A DNA stretch of 64,000 nt from Sporocytophaga sp. (GCA_024707265.1 JANQAB010000009.1:930001-994000), one strand, 5' to 3'. Shown: positions 43,687 through 53,863, counted from the stretch's first letter. The notes: a model not told the origin generated them from the sequence alone. Program-made: numbers and translations.

Positions 43687-45094
43687 AAAATCAGGGCTGC
43701 TGTTTGTACTGGCAGCCCTTGTTATTTTTTCCTGTAAAAAAGAACCATCAAGGATAGGGTATATTTTGCAGCCTCCTGATTTACAGACAGATTTAAGGTT
43801 TAATGATACATTATTTGCTCAGGCCAGCACGGTTTTAGTAAATGATTCAATAGTTACTTCGAAAATGGTTACAATAAATATTGACAATAATTCTGTATTG
43901 ACCAATATTTATGGCCTTGTCGGACAATCAAAAGATCCGGTTTTTGGAAGAATAACAGCCAAAACTTTTGCGCAATTGAGATATAATAATTCTGGAAGTT
44001 TCGGCTTTGGTAACAATCCCGTATTTGATAGTGCTGTATTTTCTTTGCGTCCAGTGGGTTATTTTGGTGATACTGCCTCTTCTAACCAGGTAGACCAGAC
44101 TATTTCTATCTACCAATTAGTCGGAACTTTAGACTCCGATGCAGTTTATAAAGCGACATCTCCTCAAATTCCGTATGATTTAGGTAAAAAACTGGCGACA
44201 TTTAACTTCCCTGCGAATAAGTCAGTACCAGAGTCTTTTACGGTCAAACTTTCAGATGACCAATTTGCAAAAGGAATTATAGAAAATGGAATTACTTCAG
44301 ATGAAGCTTTGTTGAGCTACTGCAAAGGAGTGGCCTTGATTGCAGAAGATAAAGATGCTGTGGTAAGACGATTTTCTTTATCTCCGGGTTCAACTATATT
44401 TAGCGGAATAAGGATTTATTATCATAATGATCAAACTTATTCCTCTGTAACTTTAAACCTGACTTATAATAATCCTAAATTTTATACAATAGAAGCTGAC
44501 AGATCAGGAACTCCGATTGCCGGATTGGGTAATCAAAGTTATGGGGCTGAAATAACAACAGGAAACTTGTCTTATGCACAGGCTGGTACGGGTGTAATGA
44601 CAAAACTTTCTTTCCCAGGATTGGAAAATTTTCTGACTCAAATGAAAGATGGTGAGCAAATCATTATTAATAAGGCGGAACTTGTAATAAAAACAGACCA
44701 AACCAATCTATTTGGTTATATGATACCTCGTTTGGATTTGTACCAGACAGGAGAAAATGGAAAGATGGTAAAACATAACAACGTTTCCGCAGCTGTTCAG
44801 GCGAACGGTGCATACGTGTATGGAACAGAAAATCCTGCCACTTCCAATTTTGATTATGTAAATAAGCTATATAAGTTTTCAATAGGATCCTATCTGCAGG
44901 CAGTGGCAGATAAAAAAATAGTTTTGAGGCCATTTCTAGTAGGTGCTTCCGAGACTATTCTAAAATATAATGATGGAACAGTTGAAGGTGGTCCACTGAA
45001 TTTTTATAGTCTTACAAGATCAATTTTGAAAAATGATACTTCGATAGAAGCTGATAGAATAAAATTGAATATATATTATACGATCGTAAAGTAA
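43670..45094 (+). CDS. DUF4270-domain lipoprotein
   Basis: About 474 residues from the ATG at 43670 (MNLLTKKSGLLFVLAALVI), which gives a lipobox FSCKKEP. After it come RIGYILQPPDLQTDLRFND and segments such as LVGQSKDPVFGRITAKTFAQ, which match the DUF4270 family of Bacteroidota lipoproteins. The beta-rich remainder ends YYTIVK. It is probably surface-attached, function unknown. It overlaps the GT5-type gene and is followed by glmS on the same strand. Confidence 0.82.
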   Translation: MNLLTKKSGLLFVLAALVIFSCKKEPSRIGYILQPPDLQTDLRFNDTLFAQASTVLVNDSIVTSKMVTINIDNNSVLTNIYGLVGQSKDPVFGRITAKTFAQLRYNNSGSFGFGNNPVFDSAVFSLRPVGYFGDTASSNQVDQTISIYQLVGTLDSDAVYKATSPQIPYDLGKKLATFNFPANKSVPESFTVKLSDDQFAKGIIENGITSDEALLSYCKGVALIAEDKDAVVRRFSLSPGSTIFSGIRIYYHNDQTYSSVTLNLTYNNPKFYTIEADRSGTPIAGLGNQSYGAEITTGNLSYAQAGTGVMTKLSFPGLENFLTQMKDGEQIIINKAELVIKTDQTNLFGYMIPRLDLYQTGENGKMVKHNNVSAAVQANGAYVYGTENPATSNFDYVNKLYKFSIGSYLQAVADKKIVLRPFLVGASETILKYNDGTVEGGPLNFYSLTRSILKNDTSIEADRIKLNIYYTIVK

Positions 45095-45148
45095 AACGGA
45101 GTTAGAGTAATTATAGATATGTTAATTTAAACCCCATTTGAATTTAAG

Positions 45149-46984
45149 ATGTGCGGAATTGTTGCTTACATTGGAAATAAAGAAGCTTCTCCTATTTTAA
45201 TAAAGGGTCTTAAAAGGCTTGAGTATAGAGGTTATGATAGTGCAGGTATTGCCGTTTTAAACGGAGATTTAAATGTTTACAAGAAAAAGGGTAAAGTAAG
45301 CGAGCTCGAAGAATACCTTAATAATCAGAAAATTGATAGTAATATAGGAATAGGACACACGCGTTGGGCTACTCACGGAGTTCCTAATGATGTGAATGCA
45401 CACCCTCACTTTTCTGGTAAAAAAGATCTGGCCATCATCCATAACGGTATTATTGAAAATTATGCTTCACTTAAAAAAGATCTCGAGCAAAGAGGTCACG
45501 TTTTTTTAAGTGAAACAGATTCTGAAGTTTTTATCCATTTTATTGAAGATGTCAGAGATCACAACCAATGTTCCCTTGAGGAAGCGGTAAGGCTAGCTCT
45601 TACGAAAGTAGTTGGAGCATATGCAATAGTAATTATCTCAAAGGAGGACCCCAATCAGCTGATTGCTGCAAGAAAGGGAAGTCCATTGGTGATTGGTCTT
45701 GGACAGGGTGAATTTTTCATCGCATCTGATGCCTCTCCGATTATTGAATACACAAACGAAGTTGTCTATCTTAATGACCTTGAGATTGCCGTCATTAAAG
45801 ATGGGCGATTAAGTATCAAGACTATTGAGGATGTTCAGACTACTCCTTATATCCACAGGCTTGATCTTGAACTTGATCAGATTGAAAAAGGAGGATATGA
45901 GCATTTTATGCTCAAGGAAATATTTGAACAGCCAAAATCAATTAAGGATTGCCTCAGAGGAAGGGTCATTTCAGAACAAGCTCATTTGGCGCTCGGAGGA
46001 ATCAGACAGTATCTGAATAAACTTGTTAATGCTGACAGGATCATCATTCTTGGATGTGGGACCTCGTGGCATGCGGGTCTGGTAGCGGAGTATATATTTG
46101 AAGAATTTGCCAGAATACCTGTTGAGGTAGAATATGCATCCGAGTTCAGATATAGAAATCCTATTATCAAAGAAGGGGATGTCGTAATTGCAATTTCTCA
46201 AAGTGGAGAAACAGCTGATACGCTTGCAGCTATTGAGTTAGCCAAGGCTAAAGGCGCAATTATATTTGGTGTTTGTAATGTAGTAGGTTCTTCAATTGCG
46301 AGAGCCTCTCATGAAGGAGCCTATCTTCATGCTGGTCCTGAGATCGGTGTGGCCAGTACCAAGGCGTTTACTGCTCAGGTTACAGTGCTTACAATGATGG
46401 CTATTATTGTTGGCCACAGAAGAGGGACTATCAAAGAAAGTTTGTTTCATCAGCTTTTGGTTGATTTGGAAAATCTTCCGGCTAAAGTTGAAAAGGCTTT
46501 GAAAACAAACGATCAGATTAAATATATTTCCTCAATCTTTAAAGATGCAAGGAACTTCCTTTATCTTGGAAGAGGAGCTAACTTCCCTGTTGCTTTGGAA
46601 GGAGCTCTTAAATTGAAAGAAATATCGTATATCCATGCAGAAGGCTATCCTGCTGCTGAGATGAAACATGGTCCGATAGCCCTGATTGATGAAGAAATGC
46701 CTGTAATGGTTATAGCTACAAAAGATCAGACATACGAAAAAATTGTAAGTAATATTCAGGAAGTCAGGGCAAGAAAAGGTAAAGTAATAGCTATTGTTAC
46801 CGAGGGGGATAAGCAAATTGAGGCAATGGCAGATTTTGTGATCGAAGTGCCTGGAACACATGAGTTTTTGATGCCTATTATATCTGTAGTTCCACTCCAG
46901 CTTTTATCTTATCATATTGCTGTGATGCGTGGATGTAATGTGGATCAGCCCAGAAACCTCGCAAAATCAGTAACTGTTGAATAA
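45149..46984 (+). CDS. glmS: Glutamine-fructose-6-phosphate aminotransferase (isomerizing)
   Basis: 611 residues. The N-terminal amidotransferase begins MCGIVAYIGNKEASPILIKG; the Cys after Met is the nucleophile. GHTRWATHGVPNDVNAHPHF and LAIIHNGIIENY follow. Two SIS domains carry ILGCGTSWHAGLVAEYIFEE, ISQSGETADT and GPEIGVASTKAFTAQ, with the C-terminal DQPRNLAKSVTVE. It makes glucosamine-6-phosphate for peptidoglycan and LPS. Length is normal. Confidence 0.96.
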   Translation: MCGIVAYIGNKEASPILIKGLKRLEYRGYDSAGIAVLNGDLNVYKKKGKVSELEEYLNNQKIDSNIGIGHTRWATHGVPNDVNAHPHFSGKKDLAIIHNGIIENYASLKKDLEQRGHVFLSETDSEVFIHFIEDVRDHNQCSLEEAVRLALTKVVGAYAIVIISKEDPNQLIAARKGSPLVIGLGQGEFFIASDASPIIEYTNEVVYLNDLEIAVIKDGRLSIKTIEDVQTTPYIHRLDLELDQIEKGGYEHFMLKEIFEQPKSIKDCLRGRVISEQAHLALGGIRQYLNKLVNADRIIILGCGTSWHAGLVAEYIFEEFARIPVEVEYASEFRYRNPIIKEGDVVIAISQSGETADTLAAIELAKAKGAIIFGVCNVVGSSIARASHEGAYLHAGPEIGVASTKAFTAQVTVLTMMAIIVGHRRGTIKESLFHQLLVDLENLPAKVEKALKTNDQIKYISSIFKDARNFLYLGRGANFPVALEGALKLKEISYIHAEGYPAAEMKHGPIALIDEEMPVMVIATKDQTYEKIVSNIQEVRARKGKVIAIVTEGDKQIEAMADFVIEVPGTHEFLMPIISVVPLQLLSYHIAVMRGCNVDQPRNLAKSVTVE

Positions 46985-46993
46985 AAATTTTAG

Positions 46994-47022
46994 AAAAGGG
47001 AACATAAAAGTTCCCTTTTTTT
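46994..47022 (+). terminator. Terminator of glmS
   Basis: AAAAGGGAAC (46994-47003) pairs with GTTCCCTTTT (47010-47019) and ends in a T7-like run. Confidence 0.85.
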
Positions 47023-47091
47023 ATTTCAAAAGGTTCATTATTTCGGATAAAAAACTTTTTTAAGCTATTTTTAGGCCCTAATTCAGTAATT

Positions 47092-47475
47092 ATGGCCAAA
47101 ATAATAATTAACAGTCAATCAGCGCCTGCTCCGATAGGCCCATACAGCCAAGCAGTTAAAGCCGGTAACACCTTGTATATTTCAGGACAAATTGCATTGA
47201 TTTCTGAAACGGGAGCTATGGATAACAAAACTATTCAGGAAGAAACGCACAGAGTAATGAAAAATCTCGGAGAAATTTTAAAAGCTGCGGGACTGAATTA
47301 TTCTAACGTGGTAAAAAGTACCATTTTCGTAAAAGATTTGAATAATTTTGTAGCTGTTAATCAGGTTTACGGAGAATATTTTACTTCAGAGCCTCCTGCA
47401 AGAGAAACTGTTGAAGTAAGCAGATTGCCTAAAGACGCCAATGTTGAGATTTCCTGCATTGCTGTAGCAGATTAA
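47092..47475 (+). CDS. RidA-family enamine/imine deaminase
   Basis: 127 residues. The family ends PAPIGPYSQAVKAGNTLYIS near residue 10 and VEVSRLPKDANVEISCIAVA near the C-terminus are clear, with the substrate-binding Arg in PPARETVEVSRLP. RidA proteins hydrolyse reactive 2-aminoacrylate from PLP enzymes. It lies between glmS and gltX. Confidence 0.9.
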   Translation: MAKIIINSQSAPAPIGPYSQAVKAGNTLYISGQIALISETGAMDNKTIQEETHRVMKNLGEILKAAGLNYSNVVKSTIFVKDLNNFVAVNQVYGEYFTSEPPARETVEVSRLPKDANVEISCIAVAD

Positions 47476-47534
47476 TAAGAGAAATCTTAAATTTAATTTA
47501 CTTGTTAAAATAATACCGAAGAGGATATAGGAAT

Positions 47535-49088
47535 ATGGAAAGAGAAGTCAGAGTGAGATTTGCTCCAAGCCCAACTGGCGCATTGCATATTGGTGGTGTC
47601 AGAACAGCATTGTACAATTATCTTTTTGCTAAAAAGAATAATGGAAAAATGTTGCTCAGGATAGAGGATACTGATCAAAATCGCTTTGTACCAGGTGCTG
47701 AAGAATATATTCTGCAGGCTTTGGACTGGATAGGAATCAAGCTTGATGAAGGAATAAGAGAGGGGGGGCCTAATGGTCCGTATCGTCAATCGGAAAGAAA
47801 AGCTATGTACATGGAGTATGCATTGAAGCTTGTGGAGGAAGGTAATGCGTACTATGCATTCGATACAGCAGAGGAACTGGATGCAATGCGTGAGAGATTA
47901 AAAGCGGCTAAAGTAGCTTCTCCTCAATATAATGCGATAACCAGAGCCACCATGAAAAACTCACTTACACTTCCTGAAGATGAAGTGAAGAAGAGACTGG
48001 CTTCCGGGGATCCATATGTAATTCGTTTAAAAGTTCCCAGAAAAGAAGAAATTCGCTTGAATGATATGATCAGAGGCTGGGTAATGGTTCACTCTTCTTC
48101 TCTTGATGATAAGGTTCTTATGAAGTCAGATGGTATGCCTACTTACCACCTTGCAAATATCGTCGACGATCATTTAATGGGTATTACTCACGTTATTCGT
48201 GGTGAAGAGTGGTTGCCGAGTGCACCAATTCATGTACTTTTATATAAGGTCCTGGGCTGGGAGGCTACTATGCCTCAGTTTGCCCACCTTCCGCTTCTGT
48301 TAAAACCGGATGGTAATGGAAAACTTAGCAAAAGAGATGCGGAAAAGCATGGGTTCCCGATATTCCCATTGAACTGGGAGTTTACGAATCCGGAAGATGG
48401 AAGAAGCGAAAAAATTATAGGCTTCAGAGAGGAAGGATATTTACCTGAGGCTGTAGTTAACTTCCTTGCTTTGTTAGGTTGGAACCCTGGTACGCAGCAG
48501 GAGTTGTTTACCATGGAAGAACTGATTCAGGCCTTTACTCCTGAAAGAATCGGAAAGTCAGGTACCAAATTCGATATCAATAAAGCAAAATGGTTTAATC
48601 AGCAATATCTTAAGGCTAAATCTTCAGAAGAATTGTCAGGTTACCTCATCGAACAGTTGAATGCTAAGGGGATAAAGTTTGAGGCTTCTAAAATTTCTAA
48701 AATAGTTGAATTGTTGAAAGAACGTGTTACCTTTTCCAAAGACTTTTGGGAGGAGGGACGTTTCTTCTTTAGTAAACCTGAACATTATGACACGGCAGTG
48801 GTTAATTCTAAGTGGACCAATGAGGCTGTGAACATCATTGTTGAGTTTAAAGACGAACTGAAAAAGGAATCCGAAGTAACTGCTGATCGTGCAAAAGACA
48901 TACTCAATCAGGTACTTGAGAAAAACGGAGTAAAGATTGGCAAAATGCTACAGGCATTAAGAGTAGCCATTACAGGAGCTGGTTCCGGCCCTGACCTGAT
49001 GCAGATTATTGAGGTATTAGGAGTTAAAGAAACAGTTAGTCGGATAGATTCAGCTTTGCAGGTTCTCAGCGAACATGTAAAAGCTTAA
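47535..49088 (+). CDS. gltX: Glutamyl-tRNA synthetase
   Basis: 517 residues. The class I signature HIGH-like motif is in FAPSPTGALHIGGVRTALYN, and the KMSKS equivalent is DGNGKLSKRDAEKHGFPI. LRIEDTDQNRF and PTYHLANIVDDHLMGITHVI are typical of the family. The anticodon-binding part ends SRIDSALQVLSEHVKA. It charges tRNA-Glu. Length is normal. It is followed after 4 bp by a small conserved-looking gene. Confidence 0.95.
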   Translation: MEREVRVRFAPSPTGALHIGGVRTALYNYLFAKKNNGKMLLRIEDTDQNRFVPGAEEYILQALDWIGIKLDEGIREGGPNGPYRQSERKAMYMEYALKLVEEGNAYYAFDTAEELDAMRERLKAAKVASPQYNAITRATMKNSLTLPEDEVKKRLASGDPYVIRLKVPRKEEIRLNDMIRGWVMVHSSSLDDKVLMKSDGMPTYHLANIVDDHLMGITHVIRGEEWLPSAPIHVLLYKVLGWEATMPQFAHLPLLLKPDGNGKLSKRDAEKHGFPIFPLNWEFTNPEDGRSEKIIGFREEGYLPEAVVNFLALLGWNPGTQQELFTMEELIQAFTPERIGKSGTKFDINKAKWFNQQYLKAKSSEELSGYLIEQLNAKGIKFEASKISKIVELLKERVTFSKDFWEEGRFFFSKPEHYDTAVVNSKWTNEAVNIIVEFKDELKKESEVTADRAKDILNQVLEKNGVKIGKMLQALRVAITGAGSGPDLMQIIEVLGVKETVSRIDSALQVLSEHVKA

Positions 49089-49092
49089 AGCT

Positions 49093-49329
49093 ATGGCTAA
49101 AAGAAAAGCAGCTAAAAGGGAAAAACCAAAGGTTAATAAAGAACTTGATGGTTTTGATATTAGAGTAAATACATTTGGAGAAATTGTATCTAGTTTTGAC
49201 CTGGACAAGGTTAATGACTTCCTTGATAAGAATGTTGATGACAAGAAACTCAGAGGAAGAGAAGATTTGAAAAAAGGTCATCCCATTACAGAGGAAGATG
49301 ATATTGAAGAGGAGAATGATGAGGATTAA
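49093..49329 (+). CDS. Small charged protein of unknown function
   Basis: 78 residues: a Lys/Arg-rich N-terminus (MAKRKAAKREKPKVNKELDG), a central segment (FDIRVNTFGEIVSSFDLDKV) and an acidic C-terminus (EDDIEEENDED). It starts 4 bp after gltX, so it is probably co-transcribed with it. I recognise no known domain. Confidence 0.72.
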   Translation: MAKRKAAKREKPKVNKELDGFDIRVNTFGEIVSSFDLDKVNDFLDKNVDDKKLRGREDLKKGHPITEEDDIEEENDED

Positions 49330-49380
49330 TCCTTATATTATTAGAATAAATTAGTTTAGTTATATTTTGAGAGCAGCGCT

Positions 49381-50037
49381 TTGTTAAACGTATTGAAAAA
49401 TACGGGATATTTCTTTTTCCTATTTCTACTGTATTTAATAACAGGAGCTGTTCTCTTATTTCTTTTTTTTAAAGGTCCGATTGAGATATTTGTCAATCAG
49501 TTTCATACCCCATTCCTTGACGAATTTTTTCAGATTATAACAATGTTCGGTGAAGGAATTCTTCCTGTCTGCATTATTATAATCCTTTTCTTCAGAAAGA
49601 TTTATTACGGAATTGTCGCCAGTATTTCATTAATAGTCAGTACCATTCTAGTTCAAACCTTAAAGCGTACAATTTTCAGTGATGTATTAAGGCCAAAAGC
49701 TTACCTGAAGGATGTTCCAGACTTGTATTATATAGAAAATATAGAAATATACTCTCTTCACAGCTTTCCTTCGGGACACTCTTCCGGAGCGTTTACTTTG
49801 TTTATGGTCCTGGCTTATTTTGCGAAGAATAAAATGGTCCAGGTGTTTTGTTTTATAATGGCATTTATGGTAACGTTTTCAAGGATTTATCTGATGCAGC
49901 ATTTCTTTATCGATACTTATTTTGGCGCTGCGATTGGCGTGTTGATTACAGCTTTTGTTATTTATTATTTTGAAAATCACAGCAAGCTTAAGAATATGCC
50001 TTTTGCCAATAAACCTATTCATAAGCTAAACTCCTAG
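49381..50037 (+). CDS. PAP2-family phosphatase (membrane)
   Basis: 218 residues from a TTG codon at 49381; no ATG precedes the first helix. The PAP2 motifs are visible: QTLKRTIFSDVLRPKAYLKD (KxxxxxxRP), YSLHSFPSGHSSGAFTLF (PSGH) and VTFSRIYLMQHFFIDTYFGA (SRxxxxxHxxxD). About six membrane helices. The family dephosphorylates lipid phosphates such as undecaprenyl pyrophosphate or phosphatidic acid. It is followed by the GT39 gene after 4 bp. Confidence 0.86.
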   Translation: MLNVLKNTGYFFFLFLLYLITGAVLLFLFFKGPIEIFVNQFHTPFLDEFFQIITMFGEGILPVCIIIILFFRKIYYGIVASISLIVSTILVQTLKRTIFSDVLRPKAYLKDVPDLYYIENIEIYSLHSFPSGHSSGAFTLFMVLAYFAKNKMVQVFCFIMAFMVTFSRIYLMQHFFIDTYFGAAIGVLITAFVIYYFENHSKLKNMPFANKPIHKLNS

Positions 50038-50041
50038 ATCT

Positions 50042-51691
50042 ATGTATCTGCGTTATCTTCCCTATTACCTTATAATTGCCCTGGCAGGGGCAGTTTTATT
50101 TTTGCCCTTTCTGGGAAGTGTACACCTTTTTGATTGGGATGAAATAAACTTTGCTGAGTCTTCTAGGGAGATGATTATGAGCGGGGATTATTTCCGGGTT
50201 CAGATCAACTACCAGCCTTTCTGGGAAAAGCCGCCATTATTCTTTTGGTTGCAGGCAGCAAGCATGTATTTGTTTGGGTTTAATGAATTTGCAGCGCGCT
50301 TCCCTAATGCTATAATTGGCATTATTACACTACTCACAATTTTTAAAATAGGGACAAAAGAGTTTGATTTAAAATTTGGGTTGTTCTGGGTAATGTTTTA
50401 TGCAGGCTCTTTTTTACCACATTTTTATTTTAAATCCGGAATTATTGATCCGCTATTTAATCTTTGCATCTTTCTTGGAATTTATTTTCTGAGTTTAGTG
50501 GCTTCTGAAGATTCCCAGAAAGGAGGAAAAAGAAGGGTTGAAATTTTACTAGCGGGTATTTTTATAGGTCTGGGGGTATTAACCAAAGGCCCTGTTGCAA
50601 TGCTGATAGCGATACTTGCTTCGATAGCCTTTATCGTAGTAAGAAGAAGACTTAATGTATTCAGATTCACAGAAGTTGCAGTGTTTTTCTTCACTGCCGG
50701 ATTGGTAGCTTTTCTTTGGTTTGGTTTAGAAATTATTAAAAACGGTTTTTGGTTTCTCGAGGAGTTTATTGTCTATCAGATTCGTTTATTTAAAACTCAG
50801 GATGCGGGCCATGGAGGACCGTTTTACTATCATTTTGTAATATTGCTGCTAGGCTGTTTCCCAGCTTCATTATTTGTCTATAAGTCGTTTGGCAAGGTTT
50901 ATACTGATACACACAGGCAAAAGGATTTGAAGTTGTGGATAACCATTTCCCTTTTAGTGGTACTTATTTTGTTTTCCATAGTAAAGACCAAGATTGTACA
51001 CTATTCTTCTTTCTGTTATTTCCCGATTACTTTCTTAGCTGCTTATGCTTTATATAAAATAGATACCAAGAAGTTACGCTTAAAAAGGTATTTTAATATC
51101 AGTTTTGGTGTAATTGGCGTAACTGTAAGCCTGGCTTTAATCCTTCTTCCTTTGTTTTATAAGTATAAGGATAAATTACCTCTGGATAAATTATTTCCAG
51201 ATCGCTTTGCCAGGGCAAACATGGATGCTGTTGTTCATTGGTCTGGTCTTGAATCTCTTGCAGGAGTTTTTTACTTGATTGCAGTTATCGCTTCACTTGT
51301 ACTGATTTCAAGGAACAAGGTCACGCGTGCTGCAATTCTGATTTGTTGTTCAACAATGATTGTAATAGAGTTCGCTATGGCATTGGTGGTTCCCAAAATT
51401 GAAAAATATTCACAGGCAGCTGCCATTGAATTTTTTGAAAGCTTGCAGGGAAAGGATGTATATGTAGAAGTCGTCGGGTATAAGAGTTATGCGCAATATT
51501 TCTATTCTCAGAGAAAACCAGGATATAACAATGGTAATCCAGTAGATTTGAATGTTTTGTTAACCGGCAATTTAGATAAGCCTGCCTTTTTTATAACTAA
51601 AGTTGGGCGTGAAGCAGACCTGGAAAAAGCTCCCGGAGTGGAAAAAATAGGAGGGAAAAACGGCTTTTTGTTTTATCGCCGTTTGCCCTGA
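50042..51691 (+). CDS. Glycosyltransferase family 39-like (ArnT-like) membrane enzyme
   Basis: 549 residues with about 11-12 membrane helices. The N-terminal periplasmic loop carries DWDEINFAESSREMIMSGDY, a GT39-type acidic motif, and QPFWEKPPLFFWLQAASMYL. IFIGLGVLTKGPVAMLIAIL is also typical. These enzymes transfer a sugar from a polyprenyl-phosphate donor to lipid A, protein or glycan. With PAP2 just upstream and a convergent DPM1-like GT2 just downstream it may belong to a polyprenyl-linked glycosylation set (inference). Confidence 0.82.
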   Translation: MYLRYLPYYLIIALAGAVLFLPFLGSVHLFDWDEINFAESSREMIMSGDYFRVQINYQPFWEKPPLFFWLQAASMYLFGFNEFAARFPNAIIGIITLLTIFKIGTKEFDLKFGLFWVMFYAGSFLPHFYFKSGIIDPLFNLCIFLGIYFLSLVASEDSQKGGKRRVEILLAGIFIGLGVLTKGPVAMLIAILASIAFIVVRRRLNVFRFTEVAVFFFTAGLVAFLWFGLEIIKNGFWFLEEFIVYQIRLFKTQDAGHGGPFYYHFVILLLGCFPASLFVYKSFGKVYTDTHRQKDLKLWITISLLVVLILFSIVKTKIVHYSSFCYFPITFLAAYALYKIDTKKLRLKRYFNISFGVIGVTVSLALILLPLFYKYKDKLPLDKLFPDRFARANMDAVVHWSGLESLAGVFYLIAVIASLVLISRNKVTRAAILICCSTMIVIEFAMALVVPKIEKYSQAAAIEFFESLQGKDVYVEVVGYKSYAQYFYSQRKPGYNNGNPVDLNVLLTGNLDKPAFFITKVGREADLEKAPGVEKIGGKNGFLFYRRLP

Positions 51692-51698
51692 TAATATT

Positions 51699-52442
51699 TT
51701 ACTTTGAATATATGGGAGATTTAATAATTCCCAGCTTGTGGAAGAAATGCACCAGAGAAACTTTCAAAACTCCTAAGCCATATATTGAACTTCTTTTAAA
51801 ATTGATAGATGAGGCTTCTTCAAAATATTTTGTAGGACAAGTAACTTCTGCAATTTCAAAACCTGCCATAAAAATCTGAGAAAGCATTTGATTGTCAAAA
51901 ACAAAATCATCTGAATTTTTATGGTATGCTATCGCTTCCAGTGCAGTTTTCGAAAAAGCTCTGTATCCAGAATGGTACTCACTTAATTTCTGATTGATCA
52001 GAATATTCTGAGACAAGGTAAGGAATCTGTTGGCAATATATTTATACATGGGCATTCCTCCTTTAAGCGCACCTTTGCCTAGAATTCTGCTTCCCAAGAC
52101 TACGTGATACAAATCGTTTCCGATAATGCTTGTCATGGCATGAATCAGTTTAGGGGTGTATTGATAATCAGGATGTAGCATTATAACAATGTCAGCGCCT
52201 AGTTTCAATGCTGTATCGTAACATGTTTTTTGATTTCCACCATAACCCTTGTTCTGAGTATGAACAACCACATGATTTATCCCTATTTCTCTTGCCACTT
52301 TTGCAGTCTGGTCTTTACTGGCATCGTCTACAAGAATTACTTCATCAACAATATCAAAGGGAATCTCGTCAAATGTTTTCTTTAATGTAAGTTCCGCATT
52401 ATATGCCGGGAGCACTACCACGACTTTTTTATTGTTGTACAT
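51699..52442 (-). CDS. Glycosyltransferase family 2 (dolichyl/polyprenyl-phosphate mannosyltransferase-like)
   Basis: 247 residues. It starts with VVVLPAYNAELTLKKTFDEI and has EVILVDDASKDQT and ADIVIMLHPDYQYTPKLIH, in which the usual DxD is replaced by HPDYQ-type residues as in DPM1-like GT2. No C-terminal membrane helices, so it is soluble or peripheral. It probably loads a polyprenyl phosphate with a sugar, matching the convergent GT39 enzyme next to it. Confidence 0.8.
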   Translation of the reverse strand: MYNNKKVVVVLPAYNAELTLKKTFDEIPFDIVDEVILVDDASKDQTAKVAREIGINHVVVHTQNKGYGGNQKTCYDTALKLGADIVIMLHPDYQYTPKLIHAMTSIIGNDLYHVVLGSRILGKGALKGGMPMYKYIANRFLTLSQNILINQKLSEYHSGYRAFSKTALEAIAYHKNSDDFVFDNQMLSQIFMAGFEIAEVTCPTKYFEEASSINFKRSSIYGLGVLKVSLVHFFHKLGIIKSPIYSK

Positions 52443-52558
52443 AAAATATTGAGGGAATTCAGGTTCAAATTTCCTTGCAAATTAAGATATTTAGACCTGT
52501 TTACGAAACAGCAGGAGAAAATTTGTCCGTATGAGGATTTTGAAATATTAATTTAGCC

Positions 52559-53770
52559 ATGAAAACGATAAACATAGGAATTTTGCGAGAGGGCAGAATT
52601 CCGACTGACAGAAGAGTGCCCTTGTTGCCTGAGCAATGCAAGGTGATAAGTGAAAAATATCCTTTTGTTAAATTTTTTATTCAGCCTAGTCCGGAACGTT
52701 GTGTGAAAGATTCCGAGTATGAAGCTCTTGGGTTTCCTTTACAGGAAGATTTATCTTGTTGTCATATTCTTTTTGGAGTGAAAGAAGTGCCTATTCCACT
52801 ATTGCTTCATGATAAAACCTATTTCTTTTTCTCTCATACCATAAAGAAGCAGCCTCACAATAAGAAACTATTGCAGACTATCCTTGAAAAGAGAATCAGG
52901 CTTATAGACTATGAGGTATTGACTGATAAAAATAGCAACAGAATAATTGCTTTCGGCAGGTATGCGGGAATTGTTGGTACTTATAACGCCTTTTATACCT
53001 ACGGGCAGAGATTTGGTTTATATGATTTAAAAAGAGCTTATGCCTGTTATGACTATGCGGAATTAAAACAAGAACTGAAAAAAGTGAATTTACCGCCAAT
53101 TAAAATAGCTTTGACTGGTGGCGGAAGAGTTAGCAATGGGGCGATTGAAGTTTTGGAGGAACTTAAGATTGTTAAAGTATCAGCTTCTGATTTCCTGACT
53201 CAGAAATTCTCTTATCCTGTTTATTATCAACTCAGGTCTGCAGATTATCATAAAAAAAGAAACGGCGAGCGCTGGTCGGGAGAGGAATTTTACTCACACC
53301 CAGAAAGATTTTATTCTACTTTCTATAAATATGAAAAAGTTACGGATCTTCTAATTGCGGGAGCCTACTGGAATCCTAAAGCCCCGGCACTCTTTACTAA
53401 AGAAGATATGTTGAGGGATGATTTTAATATAAAGATCATTGCAGATATCACTTGTGATATAGACGGTTCCATACCTTGTACCAAACGCCCTTCGACTATA
53501 AATGATCCAGTGTATGACTATAATCCATTCACAGGAGAGCTGGAATTGGCATTTTCAAATCATGACAATATAACGGTGATGGCAATCGATAATCTTCCAG
53601 GGGAGCTTGCGAGGGATGCAAGTAAAGATTTTGGAAGACAACTGATTGAAAATGTACTCCCCAATCTTCTGGGTGATGATAAAGATCGGACAATTGAGAA
53701 AGCAACTATAACAAAAGGGGGAAAGCTTACAGAAAGGTTCGGGTATTTGGAGGACTTTGTAAGAGGTTAA
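52559..53770 (+). CDS. Saccharopine-dehydrogenase-like / AlaDH-PNT-fold NAD(P)-dependent oxidoreductase
   Basis: 403 residues. The N-terminal AlaDH/PNT-like domain starts INIGILREGRIPTDRRVPLL, which has the catalytic Lys/Arg layout of lysine-forming saccharopine dehydrogenase. The nucleotide-binding part has KIALTGGGRVSNGAIEVLEE, and the end has IADITCDIDGSIPCTKRPST, typical of LYS1-like enzymes. Bacterial members are often annotated as alanine dehydrogenase; the true substrate is unproven. It stands alone before the OGDH operon. Confidence 0.75.
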   Translation: MKTINIGILREGRIPTDRRVPLLPEQCKVISEKYPFVKFFIQPSPERCVKDSEYEALGFPLQEDLSCCHILFGVKEVPIPLLLHDKTYFFFSHTIKKQPHNKKLLQTILEKRIRLIDYEVLTDKNSNRIIAFGRYAGIVGTYNAFYTYGQRFGLYDLKRAYACYDYAELKQELKKVNLPPIKIALTGGGRVSNGAIEVLEELKIVKVSASDFLTQKFSYPVYYQLRSADYHKKRNGERWSGEEFYSHPERFYSTFYKYEKVTDLLIAGAYWNPKAPALFTKEDMLRDDFNIKIIADITCDIDGSIPCTKRPSTINDPVYDYNPFTGELELAFSNHDNITVMAIDNLPGELARDASKDFGRQLIENVLPNLLGDDKDRTIEKATITKGGKLTERFGYLEDFVRG

Positions 53771-53863
53771 TTCGTTGAATTGTAGAAACATTTGAATATG
53801 CAAATGTTCGATTATGTGGATTAAAATAAAAATTGCATATTTGCTCTAATAATTATAATTTAA

